Shown: positions 52,540-61,816 of the stretch, one piece after another
Numbering within the stretch: position 1 is the stretch's first letter
Layout: every line of letters begins with the position of its first letter
DNA from: Nocardia kruczakiae NBRC 101016
GTDB taxonomy: Bacteria; Actinomycetota; Actinomycetes; Mycobacteriales; Mycobacteriaceae
Direction of reading: 5' to 3'
NCBI RefSeq assembly: GCF_001612965.1
Contig: NZ_BDBL01000024.1
Span: 82,772 to 146,771 of the forward strand
Length of the DNA: 64,000 bases
Notes under the pieces: model-generated
What the model was told of the DNA's origin: nothing
The model's input: the letters and a program-made list of their open reading frames with translations, nothing else
Database searches by the model: none
Made by a program: the position numbers and the translations under genes

Positions 52540-52748
52540 ATCGGATGTCCTTCAGATTCTCACCATCGACGGCCCGTCCGGCCAGCGAATCGGCCGCACC
52601 GCTCGCGCGCACAGCGCACTGTGCGATTACCGACAGGATTTACAGTACACCCCCGATAACCGACCGCGGGCGCGACGAGCCGGACCGGCCACTCGGGTGG
52701 CGGCGCGGAATCGGTTCGGCGGGCACACATTCCGCGACCGCGCGGCCG

Positions 52749-53126
52749 TCAGCCGCGACCGTGCCGCAGTTCGTACTGCTCGCGTTCGGCCGCCGCGCGC
52801 TGCCGTTCGGCGACATCGGCCAGTTCGGGATCGAGTCCGTGCTTGAGCAGGCGGTGCCGCCGATACACGTACATCAGCGCGATAGTGAAGTAGACCAGCG
52901 GCAGGTACAGCAGCGCCGCCATCGACAGTCCGATCCACAGCGGGCCCGGGACCAGCAGGAACAGGCACAGCACGGGGATGATCGGCACCAGGAACCGCAG
53001 CAGGTAGCGGCGGGCGGCGCCCGGCCCGGTCAGATCGCGAAGCACCCACTGCTGCATCGAGGGCGGCAGGGTGGCGCCGCAGATATAGCGCACGCGCTGA
53101 ACCGGATTCGGCTTCTGCTCACTCAT
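52749..53126 (-). CDS. DUF5313 membrane protein
   Basis: The 125-residue protein begins MSEQKPNPVQRVRYICGATLP and has LRDLTGPGAARRYLLRF, two TM helices (LVPIIPVLCLFLLVPGPLWIG and LSMAALLYLPLVYFTIALMY) and a charged C-terminal helix. This pattern is the DUF5313 family of Nocardia and Mycobacterium, function unknown. Its ATG overlaps the end of the OhrR-like gene by 8 bp, so the two are co-transcribed. Confidence 0.82.
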   Translation of the reverse strand: MSEQKPNPVQRVRYICGATLPPSMQQWVLRDLTGPGAARRYLLRFLVPIIPVLCLFLLVPGPLWIGLSMAALLYLPLVYFTIALMYVYRRHRLLKHGLDPELADVAERQRAAAEREQYELRHGRG

Positions 53127-53595
53127 CGGTAGCTCCCTGGGTATCGGCGAGCGCGGCTCGCCGTGCGGCCTCGTTGACGCGGGTCAGCACCTCGCGCAGT
53201 TCCTCCAGATCGGCCAGGCTGACGCCCAGCCGCTGCACGACCGCCGGCGGGATCCGCTCGGCCTGGCGGCGCAGCGCCCACCCGGCCTCGGTCAGATCGA
53301 TCAGCAGTGTGCGTTCGTCGCGCCGATCGCGGCGGCGGGTGATGAGACCCGCCGACTCGAGCCGCTTGAGCAGCGGGGACAGCGTGGCGGAATCGAGTTG
53401 GATCGCCTCGGCGATGGCCTTCACCGACATGGGCGCCTCACCCCACAGGGCCAACATCACCAGATACTGCGGATGGGTCAGCCCCAGCGGCTCCAGCAGC
53501 GGGCGATACACCGTCAGCACCGATCGGTTCGCGACGGCCAGCGCGAAACACACCTGCCGGTCCAGCCGCAGCGGATCCTCGACGTCGGTCGTCAT
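53119..53595 (-). CDS. OhrR-like MarR-family regulator
   Basis: The 158-residue winged-helix protein begins with the peroxide-sensing signature DRQVCFALAVANRSV, whose Cys16 matches the reactive Cys of OhrR. It continues with the MarR HTH (SVKAIAEAIQLDSATLSPLLKRLESAGL) and wing (RRDRRDERTLLIDLT). OhrR represses organic-peroxide resistance genes and is released when Cys is oxidised. No ohr gene is adjacent; instead the operon continues into DUF5313. An inverted repeat lies just upstream. Confidence 0.85.
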   Translation of the reverse strand: MTTDVEDPLRLDRQVCFALAVANRSVLTVYRPLLEPLGLTHPQYLVMLALWGEAPMSVKAIAEAIQLDSATLSPLLKRLESAGLITRRRDRRDERTLLIDLTEAGWALRRQAERIPPAVVQRLGVSLADLEELREVLTRVNEAARRAALADTQGATDE

Positions 53596-53632
53596 GGCCC
53601 ACCTCCTCGTGTCGAGCCCAGATTAGCGCGCC

Positions 53633-53654
53633 AATAGTTAGTGCACAAACTATT
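53633..53654. promoter_or_regulatory. Candidate OhrR/MarR operator
   Basis: AATAGTT (53633-53639) and AACTATT (53648-53654) are a perfect inverted repeat around AGTGCACA, 38 bp upstream of the OhrR-like start. Position and AT-rich palindromy fit autoregulation. Confidence 0.5.
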
Positions 53655-54045
53655 AGTGCGCGATCACACACCCGGCTTCGATGAACGTCCTCCGACGCGG
53701 CCGGGCGCATCCGAATCGGTTTCACCGACGCGACGAGCAGCCCGATAGTTATCGGTGAATCCGCGTCAGCGAACGAGTTCGAGCTCCGACTCGATGAGAA
53801 CTAACCACTGGTTCACGTGCATCCATTCAGCAGAATCCGTGATGAAAAGCGATCTGTCCTCGGAATTATGTTGACGATCATTCACAGTCAGTGATGTACT
53901 GTTTCGCGACGACCGGCCGAGCTCGTGGTGCCCGTGGGTGTGATCGACCGGGCCGTCTGTCCGGGCTCGCTCCGTCGTGGTCCCCAGTTCCCGTCCGCAT
54001 GGGGCGAGCCCGGATTTTCGCAACCGAGTCGAGGGGCGGGGCGCA
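53655..54045. other. Intergenic stretch, no supported gene
   Basis: About 390 bp between the OhrR-like operon and the first DUF2236 gene, with an AT-richer part at 53790-53905 likely to hold promoters. No coding ORF was accepted here. Confidence 0.4.
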
Positions 54046-54831
54046 GTGGCCGGGCCGGGGCAGCGGGATTCGTTGTTGCATCGCTATCTGGGAGATCGGC
54101 GGTTCGCGCTGTGCCTGCCGCGGGCGCTGGCCTTTCAGATCCTGCATCCCGGAATCGCTGCCGGTCTGGTGCAACACGCGCCGAACCGGCTGTGGGAGCA
54201 CAAGAAACGCACCGTATCGCAGATGGTGTACATGGCCTACAGCGAGCGGGATATGCGATCGGTGATCCAATTCGGGCACGAGCACGTGAAGGGGCGCGAC
54301 GACTGGGGCGCGCGGTATCACGCTCTGCAGCCGGAGATCTTCTTCTTCCAGCACGCCACCTACGTCGATACCCTGATGACCTCGGTCGACATCTTCCATC
54401 GCCCGCTCTCCGATCACGACCGTGAGCGGCTCTACCACGAATGCTGCGAGTGGTATCTGCGGCACGGCATCTCGGCGCGCGCCATGCCGCAGACGTGGCC
54501 GGAGTTCGTGACCTACTTCGAGAACGCCTGCGCCGGATTGCGATTCGGCGACAATGCCGCGGCGCTGGCACCGCAGGTGCTACGCCCCGACGCGTGGATC
54601 CCGCGCCGGCTTCCCACCGCCGTCGTCCGCGCGCTCATTGCCGCTCCGGCACGTGATTTGCTCGGAGTCGGCCTGCATCGCGGCGACCGATTCGCCCTGC
54701 GCCGCTATGCGGCGAGCACGCGAAGCCGCATAGCGGTACTCCCCGCCCGCATGCGCTATCTTCCCCAGGCCCGCACCGCGGACGGAATGAACGCGGTGAG
54801 AGCGACATCGCCTGCGCCACAGAGGTGTTGA
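54046..54831 (+). CDS. DUF2236 (MpaB/Lcp-like) family protein
   Basis: The 261-residue helical protein has the DUF2236 features AFQILHPGIAAGLVQHAPNRLWEHKKRTVSQMVYMAYSERDMRSV, HVKGRDDWGARYHAL and FFFQHATYVDTLM. The family includes the heme-dependent latex-clearing protein and fungal MpaB oxygenase. The conserved His residues here could bind heme or another metal. I took the GTG at 54046, preceded by GAGGGGCGG, over an upstream start. A more distant member lies convergently at 54921. Confidence 0.75.
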   Translation: MAGPGQRDSLLHRYLGDRRFALCLPRALAFQILHPGIAAGLVQHAPNRLWEHKKRTVSQMVYMAYSERDMRSVIQFGHEHVKGRDDWGARYHALQPEIFFFQHATYVDTLMTSVDIFHRPLSDHDRERLYHECCEWYLRHGISARAMPQTWPEFVTYFENACAGLRFGDNAAALAPQVLRPDAWIPRRLPTAVVRALIAAPARDLLGVGLHRGDRFALRRYAASTRSRIAVLPARMRYLPQARTADGMNAVRATSPAPQRC

Positions 54832-54848
54832 CCGCCGCCCGAGAATGC

Positions 54849-54887
54849 GACATGTGCGGCGGATCGGCCGGATCCGCCGCACATGTC
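54849..54887. terminator. Bidirectional hairpin terminator
   Basis: A perfect 17-bp stem, GACATGTGCGGCGGATC at 54849-54865 and its complement at 54871-54887 with a 5-nt loop, sits between the two convergent DUF2236 genes. Confidence 0.85.
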
Positions 54888-54920
54888 ACGGTCGGCACTC
54901 GCCGTGCCGCACCGGTGAAT

Positions 54921-55928
54921 TCAGACGAGAACCTTCTGCTTACGGATCCGCCGCTGCACATCTCGCATCATCATCTTCGTCCCGGAGAACCGGATGAACT
55001 TGGGGATGAACCGGTTCACGAATCCGACGAACAGGAACAGATGCTCGAATCGGCGCTGGTCGGTCGCGCTCCACTCCACGCCCATCTGTTCGCGGAAATG
55101 CGGAGGCAGAAATCCGGCGGTGAGGAAGCGCAGCAACCCGCCGAAGAGCAGTCGCATGTACCAGTGGATCATCCGAAGATGCAGCAGGTCACCGATATAC
55201 GCGCGGAACGCGTCGTCGACGATCACCTGCCGGCAGGCCTCGACCCAGTACGCGTCGAAGTCGGCGCGCGTCTTCGGCCACATGTCGGGATGCACCTGCA
55301 GCGTGGTGCCGAAGGTGTCCGCCCCCTGATAGAACGCCTCGAGCTCCTCCGGTGACATCTTGCCGTTGATCAGCTGGTGGGAGTCCTCGAACCCGATGTA
55401 GATACACGCCGCGACATACAGCTGCAGATTCCGGTCGAAGGCGTTGTACTTCACCTTCGCCCCGGGCTTGGACCGCACCTGCCGGTGCGCGACGTTCACC
55501 GCCTCACGGAATTCCTTCTTCTCCTCCGGCGTACCGAGAATCGCCACCGCCAGATACGAGGCCGTGGTGCGCAGCCGTTTCCACGGATGCACCATGAGCG
55601 CACCCGATTCCACGGTGCTCTCCATGACACCGGCCGCCACCGCGGGGTGCGCGAACTGCATCGCGACGTTGGCGGCCGCACCCGCGAACATCCAGAAATC
55701 CAGGGAGTCGGGCAGTTGCGCGGGGCGCTTGCGCGGCGAGCGATGGAAGTCCGGAATGTGGATGCGCGTCTGCTCCAGCGTCAGCGGCGGCGTCTGCGCG
55801 AGGTCGGGGCGTGGAGCTCGCTCGCCCTCCGTCCGGCCCCGCCCGACCGGCACGGATTCCTCCGGGACGTAGGAATCACTGTGCGGGTCGGTGTAATTCG
55901 GCTCCCAAGGCTGCGTTGCCGTTGTCAT
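54921..55928 (-). CDS. DUF2236 (MpaB/Lcp-like) family protein
   Basis: The 335-residue protein has a disordered lead, then MQFAHPAVAAGVMESTVESGALMVHPWKRLRTTASYLAVAILG, VRSKPGAKVKYNAFDRNLQLYVAACIYIGF and a long helical C-terminus ending in a basic helix. It is larger than and only distantly similar to the DUF2236 gene facing it. DUF2236 genes are often near mce and TetR genes in Nocardia-type genomes. A cofactor role for the conserved histidines is inferred from the Lcp relatives. The ATG at 55928 has GAGAGGA upstream. Confidence 0.78.
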   Translation of the reverse strand: MTTATQPWEPNYTDPHSDSYVPEESVPVGRGRTEGERAPRPDLAQTPPLTLEQTRIHIPDFHRSPRKRPAQLPDSLDFWMFAGAAANVAMQFAHPAVAAGVMESTVESGALMVHPWKRLRTTASYLAVAILGTPEEKKEFREAVNVAHRQVRSKPGAKVKYNAFDRNLQLYVAACIYIGFEDSHQLINGKMSPEELEAFYQGADTFGTTLQVHPDMWPKTRADFDAYWVEACRQVIVDDAFRAYIGDLLHLRMIHWYMRLLFGGLLRFLTAGFLPPHFREQMGVEWSATDQRRFEHLFLFVGFVNRFIPKFIRFSGTKMMMRDVQRRIRKQKVLV

Positions 55929-56288
55929 GCGAGTCCTCTCTCGGAACGTTTCGCCGGCGCGACCGGAGATGCGCCGGGCCCCGCGCTTCGGGGCGCGGGC
56001 GGTGCCGCCGGGACCGGCGGCACCATGCGACACGGGAGACCGAGGGGCCCACCCGGCAGACCGGCTCGTCTCGGAGCCGACGCGACAACCACCGATGCGC
56101 GGTTACCGGCGCTCTCGCGGATTTCTCCCTCTGCCACGGCGATACCCCCTCGTATACTCCTCAGGGTCGGCCCGGCCTGCACTATGTTACTCATAATTCT
56201 CACTTGATCAACGGGTCGAAGGCGCAATCGTTGCTTCTTTCGCCCTGATTCCGCCAGCTAAGTTGTCAATCATTCCGGCCTCTGCATG
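55929..56288. other. Intergenic stretch, no supported gene
   Basis: 360 bp between the tandem-TetR gene and the DUF2236 gene, both minus strand. It holds the DUF2236 promoter region, with an AT-rich segment near 56145-56215. No gene is supported; the palindrome-like ACCCCC...AGGGT at 56144-56167 is too weak to call. Confidence 0.4.
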
Positions 56289-57554
56289 TCATCGCGTGGC
56301 GAGTCGCCCGAACAACGTCATCTCCATCAGCCGGACCACATGAGCCCGCGGACACATCTGCTGGTTGTTGCCGAACAGCCGCCCCAGACCGACGACGAGC
56401 CCGAACCCGGCATGAACGAGGATGCGGGCCTGCGCCCGCGCCAGCTCCGGCCGCGCATCCACCAGCAGCTCCACCCATTCGGCCACCACCAGCCGCTGGA
56501 TATTGCGCAGCACCGTCCGCTCGTAGGCGCCGACATTGCCGAATTCGGCGTAGTAGACGAACGTCAGCTCGCGCTCGGCGAACGATCCCGCGACGTAGAG
56601 GTCGATCAGTTTCGCCAGCGCCTCCTCGGAGTTCCGCGACGCCTCCACCGCGGGTGCGATCGCGGCGGCCATCCGGTCGGCCACCCGCCGGAAGGCCGCC
56701 GCCAGCAGGGCATCCTTGCTGCGGTAGTACCGGTACACCGCCGAGGCGGCCGACAGTTCGGCCGCCGCCGCGATCTCCTCCACGCTCACATTCGGGTAAC
56801 CGCGCTCGTGGAACAGCTCGACCGCCTTGTTCAGCAGCACCTGATGTTTGAACGATTGCGGAATATCGTTCGCCCGCACGGGTTCCGGCGCATCGGCGGC
56901 CTCCGGCAGGTCGGTTCGGATCAACGACCAGGCGGCCTCGCTCAGCACCACCGCGAGCGACTTCGCCGGCAGATGCGCGTGGTGGTCGCCGATACTGCTC
57001 ACCACACTGAAGATCGCGACCGCGCGCACCAGGCCCTCGCGGCGGGCCGATTCCGGGCGCAATTCGCCGATCAGCGCACGCAGAGCGGAGATCGCGGTTT
57101 CGAACCGTTCGTCGAAGGTCCGGCGGTCGTCGCGATCGAGGTAGCGGGCCTCCCACCGCGCCAGCGCGGCCGTCGGCCGATTGGCGATGGTATCGGCCAC
57201 GATGGCGTCGATGACCGATCCGAGTCGCGCTTCGGCGCTGTGGCCCTGCACCTCCGCGGGCAGCGTCACCGCCGTCACCGCGGCGGCGGACAAACGCAGC
57301 AGCTCCTCGCGGAACAGCGCGTACTTGCTCGGATAGTGCCGGTACAGCGCCGCCGAGGAAATCCCCAGCCGGGCGGCGATATCCTCCATGCTCACCCCGT
57401 GATAGCCCAGCGAGCCGAAGGCCGCCGCCGAGGCGGAGGCGATCTGCGCCCGGCGGTTCTTGGGCCGGCGGCGGATCACGCGTTCGGGGTTGTGCGTGGC
57501 CGGCGCGGTCGCCTTCGCGCGACCGTCCTGTGCGCGACTCACATTGTCTGCCAA
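56289..57554 (-). CDS. Mce3R-like tandem TetR regulator
   Basis: The 421-residue protein contains two TetR HTH units: residues about 33-80 (RRAQIASASAAAFGSLGYHG, SMEDIAARLGISSAALYRHYPSK) and about 235-285 (LLNKAVELFHERGYPN, SVEEIAAAAELSAASAVYRYY). Each is followed by its own helical domain. The same double-TetR architecture and length are found in Mce3R of M. tuberculosis, repressor of the mce3 locus. Here it follows the mas gene on the same strand and may be read with the mce operon, giving feedback. It could act as a single-chain pseudo-dimer. Confidence 0.87.
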   Translation of the reverse strand: MADNVSRAQDGRAKATAPATHNPERVIRRRPKNRRAQIASASAAAFGSLGYHGVSMEDIAARLGISSAALYRHYPSKYALFREELLRLSAAAVTAVTLPAEVQGHSAEARLGSVIDAIVADTIANRPTAALARWEARYLDRDDRRTFDERFETAISALRALIGELRPESARREGLVRAVAIFSVVSSIGDHHAHLPAKSLAVVLSEAAWSLIRTDLPEAADAPEPVRANDIPQSFKHQVLLNKAVELFHERGYPNVSVEEIAAAAELSAASAVYRYYRSKDALLAAAFRRVADRMAAAIAPAVEASRNSEEALAKLIDLYVAGSFAERELTFVYYAEFGNVGAYERTVLRNIQRLVVAEWVELLVDARPELARAQARILVHAGFGLVVGLGRLFGNNQQMCPRAHVVRLMEMTLFGRLATR

Positions 57555-57573
57555 TCCTTTTCGCCGAGGACCG

Positions 57574-58320
57574 CTACGACTGCGGCGGCAGCGGAGTCAG
57601 CGGCGTACTGATCTTGTCGACCAGCCAGCGGTCGCCCTGCTTCTGCAGTCGCATCACCGTCGACAGCTGTCCCGGTTCCGGTTTGCCCTGGGTGCCCAGG
57701 CTGGTGATGGTCTGCCCGATCACCACGATCGCCTCCGCGGAATTCTTGTCCCCGGAACGGATCGCGCACTGCACATCGGTCGACTTCGCGACGACCTCGC
57801 CCTTGGCCAGGACGTCGCTGAGGTCCTTGCTGTTGGATTCGAACTGCTTCTTCCACTCACCGGAAGCGCCGGCCAGCACATCGCGGACGTACTGGTCGAG
57901 ATGTTTGGAATCGTAGGTCGAGACCACCGGACCGTAGGCGCACGCGGCCCGGCGGGCCTGCGCCTGCGCGTCCAGCACCTCCTCGTGATCCTTGTTCTGC
58001 AGGTAGAAGTAGATACTCGTGCCGATCGCGGCGCCCAGGACCACGGCCACCGCCGCCCGCAGGCCGATCCGCACACCGCGTCCGCCGACGGCCGGACGCA
58101 GTCGCGACAGCGGCGAAACCTTTGCCGCGGTGATCGTTTCGGTGGTGGTCGTTTCGGTGTGATTCGACTCGGCGGTATCGGATGTCCCCGCCGCATCCGA
58201 TCCGGCCGTCTCGGCTGCCCCGGATGCCTCCGGTGCCACAGCTGCCGCGGTCTCCGGTTCGTCGACGGCGTCGACCGTGGGTTCGCGCTCCTCGGCGCCT
58301 CCGCTTTCCTTGTCGCTCAT
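57574..58320 (-). CDS. Mce-associated membrane protein (Mas)
   Basis: The 248-residue protein has a long acidic, Ala/Thr/Glu-rich disordered N-terminus (1-70), one TM helix (about 88-108, AAVAVVLGAAIGTSIYFYL) and an exported SnoaL/NTF2-like C-terminal domain with CAYGPVVSTYDSKHLDQYVRDVLAGASGEWKKQFE. Mas proteins accompany MceA-F in actinobacterial operons and are needed for complex stability. It starts 12 bp after mceF. Confidence 0.87.
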   Translation of the reverse strand: MSDKESGGAEEREPTVDAVDEPETAAAVAPEASGAAETAGSDAAGTSDTAESNHTETTTTETITAAKVSPLSRLRPAVGGRGVRIGLRAAVAVVLGAAIGTSIYFYLQNKDHEEVLDAQAQARRAACAYGPVVSTYDSKHLDQYVRDVLAGASGEWKKQFESNSKDLSDVLAKGEVVAKSTDVQCAIRSGDKNSAEAIVVIGQTITSLGTQGKPEPGQLSTVMRLQKQGDRWLVDKISTPLTPLPPQS

Positions 58321-58332
58321 CGTGTTCGCTTC

Positions 58333-59526
58333 CTAGTTGTCGGGTATGGGGCCGGACGGGATGGGCCGCGACATCTCGTTGCCGGTGACTCCCGGCGGCG
58401 GGCCGGATCCGTTGTCGGGGAGGTTCGGCCGCGGCGCATTGGCCGAACCACGCACCTGCAGTGCGGGATCGGCGGTGAGGCAGTAGTTGTACAGCCGCAC
58501 CCGGGTATCGGTCATGATCTTGGTCGGGGTGACCGGAATCGTGTCGTAGTCGCAGGTCGGACGGGGCCAGAAGTCGGCGAGGGTGTGATATGCGCCGTCG
58601 TGAGCGGGCACGCCGAGCGCTTGAATGCCTTGGCGCAGTGCGGGAAACAGTGCCTCGATCGCCGGCTGGCGCAGTTTCGCGGCCTTGGTGATGGCGACGA
58701 AATTGGTAACCAGATCGGTCAGCGGATCCTGATTCTTCGCCACCACGTCACCGAGGGTCGCCAGCTCACCCGGGCCCTGGTCGAGGAACTTCCGGATTTC
58801 GTTGTCGGCGGCGGTGGCCTGCTGGAACAACGCACTGCCCGCCGCGGTGAGAGTGCTCAGGTCGGGCTGGGCGTGCGAGGTGGTCTCGGCGATCACCTGC
58901 AGGTTCTCGAGCAGCTGCTGGGTCTGCGGCAGCAGATCGGACAACCCCGCCATCGCACGGCTGATGCCGGAGATCATGTTGCGCAAACGATCCGGGCCCC
59001 CGCCGAGCGCCGTGTCCAGCTCGTCGACGATGACGGTGAGCCGGTCCGGATTCATTCCGCCGATGAATCCGCTCAGGTCGGTGAGCAGATTCTGCACCGG
59101 GATCGGCACGCTGGTGCGTGCGCGCTCCACGACGGCGCCGTCGGACAGATACGGACCGGTGTCGGCGTCGGGCCGGAAGTCCAGGTACTGCTCGCCCGCC
59201 GCGGACAGCCGGCCGACGTGCACCGCACCGCCGACCGGAATCTCGGCGCTGTCGTCGATTTCGGCGATCGCGTCGATTCCGTCACCGGAGACTCGCACAT
59301 CGGAGACCTTTCCGACGCGGGTGCCACGGAAGGTCACGTCGTTGCCCGGGAGGATGCCGCCCGAGGTCGCCAGTTGCACGGTGACGGTGAAGGTGTGCGG
59401 AATAGGATTGAACCGCAACACATATCGGGCCAGATATCCGGACCCGATCACCAGCACCACGATCAGGCTGAGGTTGGCCAGGGCGATGCGCCGGCGCACC
59501 ACCCAATTCCACAGCGGAGTATTCAT
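58333..59526 (-). CDS. mceF: MceF, MCE-complex subunit
   Basis: The 397-residue protein has an N-terminal TM helix (IALANLSLIVVLVIGSGYLA), the MCE domain (TFTVTVQLATSGGILPGNDVTFRGTRVGKV, GEQYLDF) and a helical needle region with a Pro-rich tail. MceA-F form a lipid-conducting tube linked to the YrbE permease and MceG ATPase. It is last of the six subunits and overlaps mceE by ATGA. Confidence 0.9.
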   Translation of the reverse strand: MNTPLWNWVVRRRIALANLSLIVVLVIGSGYLARYVLRFNPIPHTFTVTVQLATSGGILPGNDVTFRGTRVGKVSDVRVSGDGIDAIAEIDDSAEIPVGGAVHVGRLSAAGEQYLDFRPDADTGPYLSDGAVVERARTSVPIPVQNLLTDLSGFIGGMNPDRLTVIVDELDTALGGGPDRLRNMISGISRAMAGLSDLLPQTQQLLENLQVIAETTSHAQPDLSTLTAAGSALFQQATAADNEIRKFLDQGPGELATLGDVVAKNQDPLTDLVTNFVAITKAAKLRQPAIEALFPALRQGIQALGVPAHDGAYHTLADFWPRPTCDYDTIPVTPTKIMTDTRVRLYNYCLTADPALQVRGSANAPRPNLPDNGSGPPPGVTGNEMSRPIPSGPIPDN

Positions 59527-60716
59527 CGTTCACCACCCTGCTGGGAAGGTTCGGTCGGCGCACCGGGCGCGTCCGGCGGATTCGTGCCGGGAGGCGTCGT
59601 ACCCGGCACCGGCTGCGGCGGGCTGATGACCCGGCCGAACACTTTCTCGAATACCTGCGCCAAACTGCCCGCGAATGCCGGAACGTCGCCGATTTCGGGC
59701 CACCGGCTGCCGTGCGGATCACTGAGCGCCCCGATACTCAGATACGACACCACCGGCATGACGGCCAGTCCGGAACCCCGCAGGCTGGCCATCAGCGGCG
59801 GATATATGTCGTTGAGCCCGTTGAGTGCCTCGGTGAGATTGCCGCCCATTTCCGTGAAGCCCGACATGAGTTTCTGGATGCTGTCGAACAGGCTCAGGAA
59901 TTGCGGGCTGGTGGTATCGGTGAAATCGCCCAGCGCCGCCATCGTGGTCGACACCTTCGTCGTGAGATCCACGATGCGCTGATTGTTCTCGTTCACCAGC
60001 CCGAGCAGTTGCGGGAAGGTATCGGCCGCGTCGCCGAGTTCCTTTTTGCGCCTGGCCAATTCGCCGGAGAGCGTATTCAACCCCTGGAGGGTGGCGTCGA
60101 TATCGCCGGTGCGCTGATTGAGCGCGGCGATCACACCGGTCATTTCGCTCAGCAGATGCGCCAACTGCGGTCCGCGCCCGGCGAACATCGAATTCATCTG
60201 CGTGGTGATCTGCGCGGCCTGGTTGATACCGCCGCCGTTGACCAGCATGGCCACCGACATCATCAACTGCTCGACGGAGGCGGCGGTGCCGGTGTGATCG
60301 ACGCCGATGGTGTCACCGTCACGCAACGGCGGACCCGCCTCCTGCGCGGACGGCAAGGTCATGGCCACCGACATATCGCCCAGCGGCGTGGCCTGGCGCA
60401 ATTCCACCGTCGTCCCACGCGGCAGGACGATGTCGGATCTGATCTGCATCCGCACATCGGCGACGAAATTCGTGGTCTCGATACCGGTGACGGTGCCGAT
60501 ATCGGTGCCGCCGATGCGCACGTGCGCGTGATCGGGCAGATTCAGCACATCGGTGAACGCGGCGTGCACGGTGTAGCCCGGACCGCCGATACCCGGCTTG
60601 GGCATCGGCACGTTCTCCAATGTCAGCCCGCATCCGCTGATGCCGAGTGTGGTGGCGGTCGCGACGGCGGTGACAACGAGGCCGCGACGGGATGTTCTGC
60701 GCTGTGATCGTGTCAT
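59523..60716 (-). CDS. mceE: MceE, MCE-complex lipoprotein subunit
   Basis: The 397-residue protein has a lipoprotein signal peptide ending in the lipobox ISGC (Cys29), as expected for MceE/LprK-type subunits. The MCE domain (YTVHAAFTDVLNLPDHAHVRIGGTDIGTV) and a long coiled-coil region follow, then a Pro-rich tail. It overlaps mceD and mceF by ATGA coupling. Confidence 0.9.
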   Translation of the reverse strand: MTRSQRRTSRRGLVVTAVATATTLGISGCGLTLENVPMPKPGIGGPGYTVHAAFTDVLNLPDHAHVRIGGTDIGTVTGIETTNFVADVRMQIRSDIVLPRGTTVELRQATPLGDMSVAMTLPSAQEAGPPLRDGDTIGVDHTGTAASVEQLMMSVAMLVNGGGINQAAQITTQMNSMFAGRGPQLAHLLSEMTGVIAALNQRTGDIDATLQGLNTLSGELARRKKELGDAADTFPQLLGLVNENNQRIVDLTTKVSTTMAALGDFTDTTSPQFLSLFDSIQKLMSGFTEMGGNLTEALNGLNDIYPPLMASLRGSGLAVMPVVSYLSIGALSDPHGSRWPEIGDVPAFAGSLAQVFEKVFGRVISPPQPVPGTTPPGTNPPDAPGAPTEPSQQGGER

Positions 60717-61816
60717 TTTCCGCTGATCCCCAGAAGTGCGGCGGTGAGTCCGAAATCGGGCCCCATATCGGCGATCTTTCCGGTCCGGCAGCCGTCGAGG
60801 CGCATCATCACCCGCTCACAGAAGGTGGACAGCGCTTCACCGTCGAGCACGGATTTGTCGAGCAGGCCGTGCAGGCGCAGCGCCTGATGTTCGTAACTGG
60901 TGGCGTTGGCCAGGTTCTCGAACATCAGCGGTGCGACATCCACGATTTCGGTGAGATTGCGGGCATTGGCGCGCATCTGATCGCTGATAGCCACGAACCG
61001 GGTCAAAGCCCCGGCCAGCTGGTCCTTGTTCTGCCCCACCACCGTGGCGGTATTGGCGACGAAATCGTTGAGCTGGGTGAGCACGGCCTGCAAGCCGGGC
61101 GCCTGATCGCCCATCAGCTTCAGCAATTCGGTGAGCCGGCCGCTGAAATCCCGTACGGTCTGGTCGTTCTGGGCGATGACCTGTGTGACGTCGTTGAGCT
61201 TGACGATCGTATTGGAGATCTGGTCCTTGTTGGCGAACGTCGTCTCGAACGCACCCGAGAGCGCGTCCAGGGTCTGGCGCAGTTTGTCGCCGTTGCCGTT
61301 GAGCAGCGGGAACAACACCCGGCTGGCCATCGGCCCGGTGTCGCTGTCACCCTTCAGCGACGCACCCAGCTGGTCGAAGGTCTGCATGATGCGGTCGAGC
61401 TCCACCGGTGTCCTGGTGCGCGGCAACGGAATATGCGCGCCATCGGCCATGGTGGGCCCGGTTCCGTCGTAGGCCGGAGCCAGTTCGACGTGGCGGTTGG
61501 TGATCAGCTGCGGATTCACCAGTGCGGCCATGGCGTCGGCGGGCAGTTTCACGCTCTTGTCGACCTTCATGACCACCTGCACATAGGTGCCCTTGGCCTC
61601 CACCGATTCGACGGTGCCGACCGGCACACCCAGCACATCGACCTCGTTGCCGGCATACAGTCCGGCCACATTGTCGAAATCGGCGCTGATGCGCATGTTG
61701 TCGCCGAGCACCTCGTTGGTGGCCGTGCCGAGCGAACCCGGCAGCAGCGAACAGCCCGAGGCGGCGGAGGCGACCAGGCACACCGCGGCGAGTTGGGCCA
61801 GTGCGCGCAGTTTCAT
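60713..61816 (-). CDS. mceD: MceD, MCE-complex subunit with lipobox-like signal
   Basis: The 367-residue MCE subunit starts MKLRALAQLAAVCLVASAASGCSLLPG; ASGC near residue 22 looks like a lipobox, though Ala at -3 is less typical. The MCE domain (MRISADFDNVAGLYAGNEVDVLGVPVGTV) and helical region follow. If lipidated, this complex would hold two lipoproteins, MceD and MceE. Starts at ATG 61816 and GTG 61819 are both possible; the ATG shares one base with the mceC stop. Confidence 0.88.
   Translation of the reverse strand: MKLRALAQLAAVCLVASAASGCSLLPGSLGTATNEVLGDNMRISADFDNVAGLYAGNEVDVLGVPVGTVESVEAKGTYVQVVMKVDKSVKLPADAMAALVNPQLITNRHVELAPAYDGTGPTMADGAHIPLPRTRTPVELDRIMQTFDQLGASLKGDSDTGPMASRVLFPLLNGNGDKLRQTLDALSGAFETTFANKDQISNTIVKLNDVTQVIAQNDQTVRDFSGRLTELLKLMGDQAPGLQAVLTQLNDFVANTATVVGQNKDQLAGALTRFVAISDQMRANARNLTEIVDVAPLMFENLANATSYEHQALRLHGLLDKSVLDGEALSTFCERVMMRLDGCRTGKIADMGPDFGLTAALLGISGK

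Noticed and set aside
52340..52846. 168-codon plus-strand ORF across the small minus-strand gene
   Set aside because: It becomes Arg-rich and featureless in its second half and runs antisense into the DUF5313 gene; the minus-strand ORF has better signals.
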